Shown piece after piece: positions 48,467-58,459 of a stretch of DNA of 64,000 nucleotides. Under the pieces are notes generated by a model. It was given only the letters and a program-made list of their open reading frames with translations. It was not told the origin of the DNA and made no database searches. A program made the translations under genes and the position numbers. Numbering within the stretch: position 1 is the stretch's first letter; every line of letters begins with the position of its first letter. The DNA lies in NCBI RefSeq assembly GCF_033898505.1, contig NZ_JAXAFK010000001.1, positions 930,001-994,000 of the forward strand, written 5' to 3'. The stretch is from Pectobacterium carotovorum. Its GTDB lineage: Bacteria; Pseudomonadota; Gammaproteobacteria; Enterobacterales; Enterobacteriaceae.

Positions 48467-48706
48467 ATGACATACTATTGCTGGTTGGTTTATTATGATA
48501 AAAATCTATCAAAGCAAATAAAAAGTGATGAGGTGAAATATTACACTGGCCATCAACATGGCGTGCAACCAACGGATAAAGACTGGCGTGAGTGCAGAAA
48601 AACATTATTAATTAATGTGAATGCTGAAAGAAGAAAGAAAAAGTTACCTGAACTGCCCAGCATACCCGATTCAGAAACAGAGAAAAAAACGCGTTCTGAA
48701 CATTAA
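48467..48706 (+). CDS. Small hypothetical protein of the toxin cluster
   Basis: A 79-aa protein of unknown function, 106 bases after the MACPF gene. GAGG about eight bases before the ATG supports translation. The N-terminal half has an aromatic strand-like pattern (YYCWLVYYD, VKYYTGHQHG); the C-terminal third is highly charged and probably disordered. No signal peptide or membrane segment. Same AT-rich composition as its neighbours. An accessory or protective role is possible but nothing shows it. Confidence 0.6.
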   Translation: MTYYCWLVYYDKNLSKQIKSDEVKYYTGHQHGVQPTDKDWRECRKTLLINVNAERRKKKLPELPSIPDSETEKKTRSEH

Positions 48707-48777
48707 TATCTTAAGTAAAATCAATGGTTAATTTATTGTTTCTTGATGTAAACGCGTGATACATTGCATGCTATATA

Positions 48778-48837
48778 CGTTGGCTTCCTCTGCTGCTCGC
48801 CCCATTATTGGGTTTGCCTTGGAAGGCCAACGTTTTT
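48778..48837 (+). terminator. Terminator of the toxin cluster
   Basis: ACGTTGGCTTCC pairs with GGAAGGCCAACG across a 32-base loop that holds an inner CCC/GGG stem, followed by TTTTTCG. It lies 72 bases after the 79-aa gene. Confidence 0.65.
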
Positions 48838-49846
48838 CGTTTCTAAAACGATAACGTTATATCACTGTTCCCACTCATGCTTATCAGGGGGATTGGATAT
48901 CTTCCAAAGTTAGGATGAACCGTTCTTCACCTTTTCATCTCATTCTCTTTCGATTTTTACTCAATCGTACTGTAGTAGTACGACATGCTGTCATCAACAA
49001 ACAGATGTCTGCGACAGCACATCATTTCTTGTAAAGGGGCTAATCGCATTTTTTCCTGAAAACAGGTATGGATTAATAGCTAAAACCTTCTTGAATTTTC
49101 CCCTAACTCCCCGCCATGCCTGAATTGTTGCGATTTAGCTCTCTGCTGTTTTTAGTCTTTTTCCGTCTAATACTTATGCGATAAATCACAGAAAGAGTGT
49201 GAAGAAAATCCATATCAGAGGGAATCACGAATGAAGCGGGTATTTCTCTAACTCAGTGCTGATGCGGGGTTGTGGGAGTTATCCACCATTTCTGTGGATA
49301 ACTATGTGTATTATGGATAGACAACGCGTTCTAACCGAGAGCTGGCGCGGGTTGTCGCCAGGTTGGCGCTATTCTCCACGGTTTTGCTAATCTATTTATT
49401 ATCATATGCTTAAGTAAAATCAAGCGTCTTAAGCAGCAATGGTGCGTAGTTGCATAAATTAACGTCACCACGTGTCCCTGCATGTTACATTTTTACCAAG
49501 TCTGGGGATAAATCATGATGATTTTATCTGGTAGATTGAAGATGGATGTGCTAGCAAATTCATTTGTTGATTAATCATCCAATCCAGCGATAATTCTCTT
49601 GATGCTGTTTTTATATCCAGTATCATTGCGGTGGCGGATTTCGCAATTGGCATTCAAAATAAAGCTCGTATGTCGCATGCGTCAGCGTGGTCGCTGTCAG
49701 TATGATAACGGTGCGACAAGGGATGCCGATGACGACCTACAGCCGTGCCTGAAATCGTCAGCTTGTGCCTTTTACCTGCCTCCGAGCATCCACCCACGAA
49801 CATCGCATTGCGCGATGCGTAATAACGATAAGTAGCGTGCTTAACG
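48838..49846. other. Long noncoding region before uvrB
   Basis: About 1 kb with no credible gene; it forms the right edge of the insert and the uvrB regulatory region. At 49277-49303 AGTTATCCAC and its perfect complement GTGGATAACT (spacer 7) contain two inverted DnaA boxes, one exact (TGTGGATAA, 49293-49301) and one with a final C. I recall that DnaA binding upstream of uvrB has been reported in E. coli. Confidence 0.65.
49605..49620. promoter_or_regulatory. LexA (SOS) box of uvrB
   Basis: CTGTTTTTATATCCAG fits CTG-N10-CAG with an AT-rich centre, 227 bases before the uvrB start. uvrB is a classical LexA-repressed gene in enterobacteria. Confidence 0.75.
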
Positions 49847-51859
49847 ATGAGTAAAGTATTTACACTGAATTCTGACTTTAAACCGGCAGGCGATCAGCCT
49901 GAGGCCATTCGTCGTTTAAAAGAGGGCCTGGAAGACGGGTTAGCGCACCAAACGCTGCTCGGAGTAACTGGTTCGGGTAAGACGTTCACGATCGCCAACG
50001 TGATTGCCGACCTCAATCGGCCGACGATGATGCTAGCGCCAAATAAAACGCTGGCGGCTCAGCTGTATGGCGAAATGAAAGAATTCTTTCCTGATAATGC
50101 CGTCGAATACTTCGTTTCGTACTACGACTATTATCAGCCGGAAGCCTACGTCCCGAGTTCGGACACCTTCATTGAAAAAGATGCATCGGTTAACGAACAT
50201 ATTGAGCAAATGCGTCTTTCCGCGACAAAAGCGTTGCTGGAGCGGCGTGATGTGATCGTCGTGGCTTCGGTGTCCGCTATCTATGGTCTGGGCGATCCCG
50301 ATCTCTATCTGAAAATGATGCTGCACCTGACGCAGGGGATGCTGATTGACCAGCGTGCTATTTTGCGGCGTCTGGCTGAACTGCAATATTCCCGCAACGA
50401 TCAGGCGTTCCAGCGCGGTACGTTCCGCGTGCGCGGTGAGGTGATCGATATCTTCCCAGCGGAATCTGACGAAATTGCGCTGCGTGTTGAACTATTCGAT
50501 GAAGAAGTGGAGCGGCTATCGCTGTTTGACCCGCTGACAGGGCACGTCCTCCAGACGGTGCCGCGCTATACCATCTACCCCAAAACGCACTACGTGACGC
50601 CGCGTGAGCGTATTTTGCAGGCGATGGAAGACATCAAGGTGGAACTGGCCGATCGCAGAAAGGTGCTGCTGGCGAATGATAAGCTGGTGGAAGAGCAGCG
50701 GCTAAGCCAGCGCACGCAGTTTGATCTGGAGATGATGAACGAACTAGGCTATTGCTCTGGTATCGAAAACTACTCACGCTACCTTTCCGGGCGTGGTCCC
50801 GGCGAGCCGCCGCCGACGCTGTTTGACTATTTACCGGCGGATGGGCTGCTGGTCATTGATGAATCCCACGTTACCGTGCCGCAGATTGGCGGTATGTATC
50901 GCGGCGACCGCGCGCGTAAAGAGACGCTGGTCGAGTACGGTTTCCGGCTGCCTTCGGCGCTGGATAACCGTCCGATGAAATTTGAAGAGTTTGAAGCGCT
51001 GGCGCCGCAGACGATCTATGTGTCCGCGACGCCGGGTAACTATGAGCTGGAAAAATCGGGCGGTGAAGTGATCGATCAGGTGGTGCGTCCCACCGGGTTG
51101 CTCGACCCGATCATCGAAGTGCGGCCTGTGGCGACACAGGTGGACGACCTGCTTTCCGAGATTCGCCAGCGTGCGGCGGTTAACGAACGTGTGCTGGTCA
51201 CTACGCTGACCAAGCGCATGGCGGAAGACCTTACGGAATATCTGGAAGAGCACGGCGAGCGGGTACGTTATCTGCACTCGGATATTGATACCGTCGAACG
51301 TGTGGAAATTATCCGTGATTTGCGCCTGGGTGAGTTTGACGTGCTGGTGGGTATCAACCTGTTGCGTGAAGGGTTGGATATGCCTGAAGTGTCGCTGGTG
51401 GCGATTCTGGATGCCGATAAAGAGGGCTTCCTGCGTTCCGAACGTTCCCTGATCCAGACGATTGGCCGTGCGGCGCGTAACCTGCGCGGGAAGGCGATTC
51501 TCTACGGCGACAAGATTACGCCATCCATGGCGAAGGCGATTGGCGAAACGGAACGCCGTCGTGAGAAGCAGGAGGCGTACAACACCGAGCACGGGATTGT
51601 GCCGCAGGGGCTCAACAAGAAAATATCCGATATTCTGCAACTGGGGCAGCCGACGAACAGAGGCAAAGGGCGAGGCAGCCGTAAAGCGGCAGAACCGGCC
51701 CCACGCTATGAGCTTATGACGCCGAAGGCCCTGGAGCTGAAAATCCGCGAGCTGGAAAGCAAGATGCTGACGCATGCGCAGAATCTTGAATTTGAAGAAG
51801 CTGCCGCCTTGCGCGATGAGCTACAGGCACTGCGCGCACAATTTATCGCTGCATCCTAA
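49847..51859 (+). CDS. uvrB: UvrABC excision nuclease subunit B
   Basis: A 670-aa helicase-like damage-verification protein of nucleotide excision repair. Walker A GVTGSGKT is at residues 39-46; [21 protein letters not shown] is the beta-hairpin that clamps [24 protein letters not shown] is the Walker B region. The UVR domain that binds UvrC closes the protein ([24 protein letters not shown]). Length equals E. coli UvrB within three residues. Confidence 0.98.
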   Translation: MSKVFTLNSDFKPAGDQPEAIRRLKEGLEDGLAHQTLLGVTGSGKTFTIANVIADLNRPTMMLAPNKTLAAQLYGEMKEFFPDNAVEYFVSYYDYYQPEAYVPSSDTFIEKDASVNEHIEQMRLSATKALLERRDVIVVASVSAIYGLGDPDLYLKMMLHLTQGMLIDQRAILRRLAELQYSRNDQAFQRGTFRVRGEVIDIFPAESDEIALRVELFDEEVERLSLFDPLTGHVLQTVPRYTIYPKTHYVTPRERILQAMEDIKVELADRRKVLLANDKLVEEQRLSQRTQFDLEMMNELGYCSGIENYSRYLSGRGPGEPPPTLFDYLPADGLLVIDESHVTVPQIGGMYRGDRARKETLVEYGFRLPSALDNRPMKFEEFEALAPQTIYVSATPGNYELEKSGGEVIDQVVRPTGLLDPIIEVRPVATQVDDLLSEIRQRAAVNERVLVTTLTKRMAEDLTEYLEEHGERVRYLHSDIDTVERVEIIRDLRLGEFDVLVGINLLREGLDMPEVSLVAILDADKEGFLRSERSLIQTIGRAARNLRGKAILYGDKITPSMAKAIGETERRREKQEAYNTEHGIVPQGLNKKISDILQLGQPTNRGKGRGSRKAAEPAPRYELMTPKALELKIRELESKMLTHAQNLEFEEAAALRDELQALRAQFIAAS

Positions 51860-51887
51860 CGATGCCAGCGCTCACTGAGGATCAATG

Positions 51888-52319
51888 ATGGACCCTATTA
51901 TACCGGGTGTTGAGGTGTTGTTTGTGGCGGGTTTCGGGCCGATCGTGAAATCGCTGTCTGCCAGCCATGCGCTCTATGTCGATACGCTGAAGTTACCGCT
52001 GAAGCCTGTTGCGGAAGGGAGCGACTATCTGGTGAGCGATGAAATGGATGGTGTGAAACATTTCGCCCTGTGGCCGCTGTCACAGGCCAGCGAATCCTGT
52101 TTCGGGCACGGGAACTGGCCTGCGGATCTTCCTGAACCGCAAAGCTGGCTGGAATTTGAAGTGGCAGACATGGCGGAAGCGACCGGTACGCTAAAAGCGC
52201 AAGGCTATGCGCTGCTGGTCGAGAACCGCCTTGAACCCTGGGGACAGCAGGTCACGCGTTTCCTGAGTCCCGAAGGGATTCTGATTGGCGTGACTTATAC
52301 GCCGTGGCTGCGGGATTGA
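51888..52319 (+). CDS. VOC (glyoxalase/bleomycin-resistance) family protein
   Basis: A 143-aa single-domain protein of the vicinal oxygen chelate superfamily. The C-terminal [24 protein letters not shown] is typical, with a Glu as likely metal ligand. TGAGG lies seven bases before the ATG at 51888 and only four before an adjacent ATG at 51885. Possible roles are a dioxygenase or drug-binding activity; the substrate is unknown. It is not part of the E. coli uvrB-ybhK neighbourhood and its 3' end overlaps ybhK by 25 bases tail to tail. Confidence 0.85.
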   Translation: MDPIIPGVEVLFVAGFGPIVKSLSASHALYVDTLKLPLKPVAEGSDYLVSDEMDGVKHFALWPLSQASESCFGHGNWPADLPEPQSWLEFEVADMAEATGTLKAQGYALLVENRLEPWGQQVTRFLSPEGILIGVTYTPWLRD

Positions 52320-53227
52320 GAACCCAGCAGCTGTAGCGCACGATCGATAGCCTGGCGCAGTAGCTCACGGTCATGATGGTGAGGCACATCTGCTGCGGCC
52401 AGTTCTTGCTGCACGATCAGGCGGTCGCCCATCTGACTGACATCGACTTTCGGGCCGACTATCGCTACATCCACCACCGATTTACCCACTTTGTGTTCAA
52501 TCCAGGACAGTTTCTCCGCCAGCGTCAGACGGGCGGCGGGGTTACTCTGCTCGCTGCCCAGATTGCCGATGTAGACCATGGGGGCGGGCGTGCGGCGGAG
52601 CGCCTGTGTCAGATCGTCCAGCAGCAGCAGCGGCATCAGGCTAGTCAGAAAACTGCCGGGGCCAATCAAAATCAGGTCGGCTTTGGCGATGGCATCAATC
52701 GCCTCGCGCGTGGCCTGCACCGTCGGGTACAACATCAAATCTTGCGGTAAAGCCGCCAGTTGATCGATCTCGACTTCGCCATAAACGGGGTTGCCCTGTT
52801 CATCAATCGCCATCAAATCGACCGGATGCTCGGACATCGGAATTAAAAAGGCATCCACCTTGAGCAGGTTGCGAATCAGATTGATGGCTTCCAGCGGGCG
52901 CACGCTCAGGTGATCGAGCGCTTTTAGCATCAGATTACCCAGATTGTGTCCGGCAAGTTCACCGTTACCGTTAAACCGGTACTCAAACATCGCAGACGCC
53001 ACGCTGGGCGTAGTAATGAGTTGATTCAGGCAATTGCGGGTATCGCCCCAGGCAATGCCGCCTTCGGAGCGCCGGATGCGGCCAGTAGAGCCACCGTTAT
53101 CCGTCGTCGTGACGATGCCGGTTAGCCGTGAACCCAGGGAAGAAAGTGAAGACATAACACGACCTAAGCCGTGTCCGCCTCCTAGTGCGACAACCCTGTC
53201 GAGGTCGGCCAACGTGCGATTGCGCAT
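52295..53227 (-). CDS. ybhK: YvcK/CofD-like gluconeogenesis factor YbhK
   Basis: A 310-aa cytosolic protein of the CofD/YvcK family, nucleotide-sugar binding and linked to growth on gluconeogenic carbon and cell shape in Bacillus. [24 protein letters not shown] matches the E. coli start, so the ATG at 53227 is used; frame extension upstream is not coding. [13 protein letters not shown] and [14 protein letters not shown] are conserved motifs. Same position relative to uvrB and moaA as in E. coli. Confidence 0.93.
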   Translation of the reverse strand: MRNRTLADLDRVVALGGGHGLGRVMSSLSSLGSRLTGIVTTTDNGGSTGRIRRSEGGIAWGDTRNCLNQLITTPSVASAMFEYRFNGNGELAGHNLGNLMLKALDHLSVRPLEAINLIRNLLKVDAFLIPMSEHPVDLMAIDEQGNPVYGEVEIDQLAALPQDLMLYPTVQATREAIDAIAKADLILIGPGSFLTSLMPLLLLDDLTQALRRTPAPMVYIGNLGSEQSNPAARLTLAEKLSWIEHKVGKSVVDVAIVGPKVDVSQMGDRLIVQQELAAADVPHHHDRELLRQAIDRALQLLGSQSRSHGV

Positions 53228-53524
53228 AGAAAACCTTATGAATAAGCCAGAGGAATATGAACGACATATGACGATCGTCGCTAAGGTAGCTGATTTCAGC
53301 TTAAAACGCGAAAAATCCTCACACGGGCATGACCTGAGACAATTTCTGCGGCGCATTTTCCCGTATGCTGTGCATCATAAGGTATTGAAAATTCGTTATA
53401 TATTTATTTATATACCGGTTTTGAGAGTGGTTGACTGCGCTTTTTCGCAGTAGACTGTTCAATGAAATCACGATTCTTTATTGGTTGATCCACCGCTGCT
53501 TAACGGATAACCGATAGGAATCAA

Positions 53525-53649
53525 ACTCCTAGCCTTGGTGCCTAAGTGATGCGCGTAGTGCGCGTGATACGGTGCCCTGGCCGTGGCCTTCGCGGTCACC
53601 AGGGTGCGAGGTAGAAATGCCTGCATCTCCCGTATTTGGAAAGGTGTTT
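53525..53649 (+). ncRNA. Moco (molybdenum cofactor) riboswitch
   Basis: The leader of moaA closely follows the E. coli Moco element: CTCCTAGCCTTGGTGCC, GATACGGTGCCCTGGCCGTGG, CACCAGGG and CTCCCGTATTTGGAAAGGTG. GATACGG pairs with CCCGTAT, and GCCCTGG with CCAGGG. GGAAAGG doubles as ribosome binding site of moaA, so ligand binding should lower its translation. Confidence 0.92.
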
Positions 53650-54639
53650 ATGGTGAGTCAACTGACTGATGCGTTTGCGCGCAAGTTCTACTATTTGCGT
53701 CTGTCTATCACAGACGTCTGCAATTTTCGTTGTACCTACTGTCTGCCGGATGGTTATCAGGCCAATGGCACCAATCCGCATCGCTTTTTGTCACTTGATG
53801 AAATCCGGCGCGTCAGCCGCGCTTTCGCCGAATTGGGGACGGAAAAAGTTCGCCTTACTGGCGGTGAACCGTCTCTGCGCCGTGACTTTGTCGATATTAT
53901 CGCCGCAATCCGCGAAAACCCCGCGATTCGTACGCTGGCCGTGACCACCAACGGCTATCGTCTTGCGCGGGATGTTGCGCAGTGGCGCGATGCGGGACTA
54001 ACCGCGCTGAACGTTAGCGTGGACAGCCTGGATGCACGCCAGTTTCATGCGATTACCGGGCAGGATAAATTCCGGCAGGTGATGGACGGCATTGATGCCG
54101 CATTTGACTGCGGCTTTGCCAAGGTCAAAGTCAACACGGTGCTGATGCGCGATGTGAACGCGGGCAGCCTGCAAACCTTCCTTGACTGGATTAAACACCG
54201 TCCGATTCAACTACGCTTTATTGAGCTGATGGAAACAGGGGAAGGGGGCGACGTGTTTCGCCGTCACCACGTTTCCGGCGAGGTGATTCGCCAGCAGCTG
54301 TTACAGCAAGGCTGGCAACAACAGCAACGCGCACGCAGCGACGGCCCGGCGCAGGTGTTCAGCCATCCTGACTATCAGGGCGAAATCGGGCTGATTATGC
54401 CGTATGAGAAAGATTTCTGCCTGAGCTGTAACCGTCTGCGGGTTTCTGCTGTGGGGAATCTTCATCTGTGCCTCTTTGGTGAACAGGGTATTCCACTGCG
54501 TGATTTACTGGCCGACGATCGCCATCTCGATGATTTGAAAATGCGTATCTCGGGCGGGCTGTCGGCGAAGAAGCAGACCCACTTCCTGCATGAAGGGAAT
54601 AGCGGCATCACGCAAAACCTGTCATTTATCGGCGGTTAA
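53650..54639 (+). CDS. moaA: GTP 3',8-cyclase MoaA
   Basis: A 329-aa radical SAM enzyme for the first step of molybdopterin synthesis. The N-terminal cluster motif CNFRCTYC and the C-terminal cluster [18 protein letters not shown] are complete. The protein ends FIGG, the conserved C-terminal Gly-Gly. The ATG at 53650 gives [19 protein letters not shown], matching the E. coli start. Confidence 0.97.
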   Translation: MVSQLTDAFARKFYYLRLSITDVCNFRCTYCLPDGYQANGTNPHRFLSLDEIRRVSRAFAELGTEKVRLTGGEPSLRRDFVDIIAAIRENPAIRTLAVTTNGYRLARDVAQWRDAGLTALNVSVDSLDARQFHAITGQDKFRQVMDGIDAAFDCGFAKVKVNTVLMRDVNAGSLQTFLDWIKHRPIQLRFIELMETGEGGDVFRRHHVSGEVIRQQLLQQGWQQQQRARSDGPAQVFSHPDYQGEIGLIMPYEKDFCLSCNRLRVSAVGNLHLCLFGEQGIPLRDLLADDRHLDDLKMRISGGLSAKKQTHFLHEGNSGITQNLSFIGG

Positions 54640-54673
54640 TCCGCGACATCACTGATTTTTAAAGGAGCCTGGC

Positions 54674-55192
54674 ATGAGCAAAGTCAGCAGCGAATTCGTT
54701 TCTCTCAACCTTGCGGTACTGACCGTTTCCGAGCGCCGTACGGCAGAAGATGACACCTCCGGTGACTATCTGCGCGAAGCAGCGCAGTCCGCGGGGCATC
54801 GTATTGTCGATAGCGCCATTGTGAAAGAGAACCTGTACCAGATTCGGGCACAGATCTCGGCGTGGATTGCCAGTGACAATGTGCAGGGCATTCTGATTAA
54901 TGGTGGAACGGGCTTTACCGCAGGGGATGTGGTGCCGGAAGCCATTGGTGTTTTGTTCGACCGGGAAATCGAAGGCTTCGGCGAACTGTTCCGTATGGTG
55001 TCGTATGAAGATATCGGTACGGCGACGCTGCAATCCCGTGCGCTTGCCGGTCTGGCGAATCAGACGGTGATTTTCGCGATGCCAGGTTCGACTCGCGCCT
55101 GTCGAACTGCATGGGAACGCATCATTCAGGAACAGCTGGATGCGCGCCAGAAGCCGTGCAATTTTTACCCGCACTTGAAAAAATCCTCTTAA
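54674..55192 (+). CDS. moaB: Molybdenum cofactor biosynthesis protein MoaB
   Basis: A 172-aa MogA/MoaB-fold protein. LNLAVLTVSERRTAEDDTSGDYL and INGGTGFTAGDVVPEAI are the molybdopterin-binding segments. In E. coli it is dispensable and its exact role uncertain; adenylation of molybdopterin is done by MogA. AAAGGAGCC precedes the ATG, 34 bases after moaA. Confidence 0.95.
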   Translation: MSKVSSEFVSLNLAVLTVSERRTAEDDTSGDYLREAAQSAGHRIVDSAIVKENLYQIRAQISAWIASDNVQGILINGGTGFTAGDVVPEAIGVLFDREIEGFGELFRMVSYEDIGTATLQSRALAGLANQTVIFAMPGSTRACRTAWERIIQEQLDARQKPCNFYPHLKKSS

Positions 55193-55210
55193 CGATAAGC
55201 CTTATTCACT

Positions 55211-55726
55211 ATGTCATCATCTAAATCCATGGCGCCATCATCTACGCCACAATTGACCCACATTAACGCCGCTGGCGAAGCCGCGATGGTGGATGTTTCC
55301 GCTAAAGCGGAAACCGTGCGCGAAGCCCGCGCGGAAGCTTTCGTTGAAATGGCGCCGCAGACGCTGGCAATGATTATTGCCGGCAGCCATCACAAGGGCG
55401 ATGTGTTCGCCACCGCACGCATCGCTGGCATTCAGGCTGCGAAACGCACCTGGGAACTGATTCCGCTTTGTCACCCGCTGCTGCTGAGCAAGGTGGCTGT
55501 CGAGCTGGAAGCGCAGCCGGAACACAATCGGGTACGCATTGAATCTGTTTGTCGCCTGACGGGGAAAACTGGCGTAGAGATGGAGGCGCTGACGGCAGCC
55601 TCTGTCGCCGCGCTGACTATCTATGACATGTGCAAGGCCGTGCAGAAAGACATGGTGATTGGTCCGGTGCGCCTGCTGGCGAAAAGCGGCGGCAAATCCG
55701 GCGATTTTACGGCGGAGGGAGCATGA
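55211..55726 (+). CDS. moaC: Cyclic pyranopterin monophosphate synthase MoaC
   Basis: A 171-aa hexameric enzyme acting after Moa[24 protein letters not shown] and [11 protein letters not shown] are active-site segments; the end GKSGDF is conserved. The protein has about ten more N-terminal residues ([10 protein letters not shown]) than E. coli MoaC. No better internal start with a ribosome binding site is evident. Confidence 0.95.
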   Translation: MSSSKSMAPSSTPQLTHINAAGEAAMVDVSAKAETVREARAEAFVEMAPQTLAMIIAGSHHKGDVFATARIAGIQAAKRTWELIPLCHPLLLSKVAVELEAQPEHNRVRIESVCRLTGKTGVEMEALTAASVAALTIYDMCKAVQKDMVIGPVRLLAKSGGKSGDFTAEGA

Positions 55727-55968
55727 TTAAGGTGCTGTTTTTTGCGCAAGTCCGTGAACTGATCGAGACAGACAGCCTGTCGCTGCCTGCCGAGTATGCC
55801 ACCGTAGAGGACGTAAGACAGGTGCTGTGCCAGCGTGGCGCACGCTGGGCGCTGGCGCTGGAGTCGGGCAAGCTGCTGGCCGCGGTGAACCAGTCGCTGG
55901 TTGAGCTGACTCACCCGCTACAGGACGGTGATGAAGTGGCGTTTTTCCCACCGGTAACAGGGGGCTGA
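55723..55968 (+). CDS. moaD: Molybdopterin synthase sulfur-carrier subunit MoaD
   Basis: An 81-aa ubiquitin-fold sulfur carrier ending FFPPVTGG, the Gly-Gly that MoeB adenylates. The ATG at 55723 overlaps the moaC stop by four bases (ATGA). GGAGG just upstream. Confidence 0.95.
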   Translation: MIKVLFFAQVRELIETDSLSLPAEYATVEDVRQVLCQRGARWALALESGKLLAAVNQSLVELTHPLQDGDEVAFFPPVTGG

Positions 55969-55970
55969 TC

Positions 55971-56423
55971 GTGACAGAAACGCGTATTCGGGTCGGTGAA
56001 GAGAACTTCAGCGTAGGGGATGAATATCAGTGGCTGGCGCAGTGTGATGAAGACGGCGCGGTGGTGACGTTCACGGGTAAGGTGCGTAATCACAATCTGG
56101 CGAAAGACGTCAGTGCGTTGACGCTGGAACATTACCCCGGCATGACGGAAAAGGCGCTGGCGGAGATTGTCGAGTTGGCCCGTGAGCGCTGGGAACTGCC
56201 GCGTGTGAGCGTGATTCATCGGGTGGGCGCACTCTATCCGGGCGATGAAATTGTGTTCGTTGGCGTCAGTGCGGCCCACCGCAGCGCGGCGTTTGATGCC
56301 GCCCAATTTATTATGGATTATCTGAAAACCCGCGCACCGTTCTGGAAGCGTGAAGCAACGCCGGAAGGCGAACGCTGGGTGGAATCACGCGACAGCGATA
56401 AACAGGCTGCGCAGCGCTGGTAG
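55971..56423 (+). CDS. moaE: Molybdopterin synthase catalytic subunit MoaE
   Basis: A 150-aa catalytic subunit of molybdopterin synthase. DEDGAVVTFTGKVRNHN and the active-site Lys in KTRAPFWKRE are visible. The start is GTG, two bases after moaD. Last gene of moaABCDE. Confidence 0.96.
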   Translation: MTETRIRVGEENFSVGDEYQWLAQCDEDGAVVTFTGKVRNHNLAKDVSALTLEHYPGMTEKALAEIVELARERWELPRVSVIHRVGALYPGDEIVFVGVSAAHRSAAFDAAQFIMDYLKTRAPFWKREATPEGERWVESRDSDKQAAQRW

Positions 56424-56534
56424 TCCATTTCTGTGTTAGGATAAAAGGATGGCGGGGAGGGCGCTTCAGTCTCATTCCCCCAAACAGGCGGTTCGCGCCG
56501 CGTTAATCAGATAACTTTATGCAAAGGTAGCATC

Positions 56535-57242
56535 ATGGACAGATATCCACGCTCGGGTTCAATCGTTGAGCGCTCGCAGTCTGGTCTCCAGGCCTATATG
56601 GCACAAGTTTATGGTTGGATGACCTGCGGCCTGCTGCTGACGGCGTTCGTATCTTGGTACGCGGCGAATACGCCTGCCGTACTGAATTTTATCTTCTCCA
56701 GCCAGATCACCTTCTTCGGACTGATCATTGCCCAACTGGGGCTGGTCTTTGTGATTTCCGGCATGGTACAGCGTCTGAACGGTGCGGTCGCCACGTCGCT
56801 GTTTATGCTCTATTCCGCGCTGACGGGGCTAACGCTCTCCAGCATCTTCATTATGTATTCCGGTGAATCCATCGCCAGCACCTTCGTTATTACGGCGGGG
56901 ATGTTTGGGGCAATGAGCCTGTACGGCTACACCACAAAGCGGGATTTGAGCGGTTTCGGCAGTATGCTGTTTATGGCGCTGATCGGGATTGTGCTGGCTT
57001 CGCTGGTGAACCTGTGGCTGAAGAGCGAAGCGCTGATGTGGGCAGTAACCTATATTGGCGTGGTGGTGTTTGTCGGGCTGACCGCGTATGACACCCAGAA
57101 GCTGAAAAACATCGGCGAGCAACTGTCCGTTGATGACAAAGACAGCTTCCGCAAATACTCCATTGTAGGCGCGTTGACCCTGTACCTCGACTTCATCAAC
57201 CTGTTCCTGATGCTGCTGCGTATTTTTGGTAACCGTCGTTAA
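56535..57242 (+). CDS. ybhL: BAX inhibitor-1 family membrane protein YbhL
   Basis: A 235-aa inner-membrane protein with seven hydrophobic segments, of the BI-1/YccA family (pH-sensitive calcium leak in structural relatives). TAYDTQKLKNIGEQL is the family motif with two conserved Asp, and LYLDFINLFLMLLRIFGNRR is the typical end. Position after moaE matches E. coli. A 10-bp hairpin follows at 57254-57283. Confidence 0.94.
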   Translation: MDRYPRSGSIVERSQSGLQAYMAQVYGWMTCGLLLTAFVSWYAANTPAVLNFIFSSQITFFGLIIAQLGLVFVISGMVQRLNGAVATSLFMLYSALTGLTLSSIFIMYSGESIASTFVITAGMFGAMSLYGYTTKRDLSGFGSMLFMALIGIVLASLVNLWLKSEALMWAVTYIGVVVFVGLTAYDTQKLKNIGEQLSVDDKDSFRKYSIVGALTLYLDFINLFLMLLRIFGNRR

Positions 57243-57253
57243 TTCTTGCTCAT

Positions 57254-57283
57254 CTATCTGGCGTGGTTTCCTGCGCCAGATAG
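57254..57283. terminator. Hairpin between ybhL and ybhR
   Basis: CTATCTGGCG-N10-CGCCAGATAG, a perfect 10-bp stem between convergent genes, with only a weak T-rich tail. Probable terminator. Confidence 0.55.
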
Positions 57284-57313
57284 CTTCCTACCTATTATTT
57301 CCCTTACTCGCTA

Positions 57314-58450
57314 TTACGCAATATTCCGTCGGAAAATGGCATAGGCCGCCGAGCCGGTGGTTAGCGTGATGATGAACAGCGGCCAAAGGCTTCCCCAAAT
57401 AATGCTGAAATCTGCATCCTTAAGGTAAATCTGCTTGGTGATGTCGGTAAAGTGACGAATCGGGTTAACCCAGGTGAGGTGCTGCAACCAGATCGGCATG
57501 TTCTCAACCGGTGACACATAGCCGGAAAGCAGAATCGCGGGCATCAGGAAGACAAACACGCCGATAAACGCCTGCTGTTGCGTTGAGCAGAGTGAGGAAA
57601 TCAGGAGGCCGAAGCCCACCAGCGACAGGCCGTAGATAAGCATCGTGGTGTAAAACAGCAGCAGCGATCCGGCGAAGGGAATATGGAAAATCAGTATGCC
57701 CGCCAGCAGCACGATCGTGGCCTGAAACGTGGCGACAATCAGCGCGGGGACGGCTTTGCCAATGAAAATCTGACTGGTGGACAGCGGTGAAACCAGTAAC
57801 TGTTCCAACGTACCCTGTTCTCGCTCACGTGCCACGGAAAGCGCCGTAACAATCAGCACGCCGATGGTGGCAATCATGGCAATCAGCGACGGTACCACAA
57901 ACCATTTGTAGTCCAGATTCGGGTTATACCAGTGACGCACCACCATCTCACTGTTGTTTGGATTGGAAGTGCTCTGATTCGCGCCGCTTTGAGCCGGTCT
58001 GGTCGCCAGCAATGCCAACTGATAATCCCGCACGATGTGCTGCACATCGTTCGCGGCGATCTGCGCGCTGTTGGAGCGTCTGCCGTCGAGAATAAGCTGA
58101 AGCGATGTGCTGTTCTCGCTGGCGATATCGCGTGAAAACTGCGGCGGGAAGCGCAGGATCAGAAGCGCACGTTGATTATCAAGCGTCGGTGCAATGTCCT
58201 GCGAGTTATGCAGCATCAGCACGTGAGAAAAGGACTTCGCCTTGGCAAAGCGCTGCGTCAACTCTATCGCGTGGGGGCCGTTATCTTCGCTGTAAACCGC
58301 AATGGTCGCGTTGGTCACATCGAGCGTCGCGGCGAAAGGAAATAGGGAAACCTGAAGGATAACGGGTAGCACCAGAATAGAGCGCGTTTGCGGATCGCGC
58401 AGCAGCGATTGCAGTTCCTTAATAATCAACGTCCACAGACGATGCAGCAT
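57314..58450 (-). CDS. ybhR: ABC-2 exporter permease YbhR
   Basis: A 378-aa inner-membrane protein with one N-terminal membrane segment, a periplasmic domain of about 130 residues and five C-terminal segments, the standard ABC-2 layout. [25 protein letters not shown] is the coupling region and [27 protein letters not shown] the conserved loop. Works with YbhS and the YbhF ATPase; last gene of ybhGFSR. In E. coli the system exports drugs or cations. Confidence 0.92.
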   Translation of the reverse strand: MLHRLWTLIIKELQSLLRDPQTRSILVLPVILQVSLFPFAATLDVTNATIAVYSEDNGPHAIELTQRFAKAKSFSHVLMLHNSQDIAPTLDNQRALLILRFPPQFSRDIASENSTSLQLILDGRRSNSAQIAANDVQHIVRDYQLALLATRPAQSGANQSTSNPNNSEMVVRHWYNPNLDYKWFVVPSLIAMIATIGVLIVTALSVAREREQGTLEQLLVSPLSTSQIFIGKAVPALIVATFQATIVLLAGILIFHIPFAGSLLLFYTTMLIYGLSLVGFGLLISSLCSTQQQAFIGVFVFLMPAILLSGYVSPVENMPIWLQHLTWVNPIRHFTDITKQIYLKDADFSIIWGSLWPLFIITLTTGSAAYAIFRRNIA

Positions 58451-58459
58451 AATCGCTCC

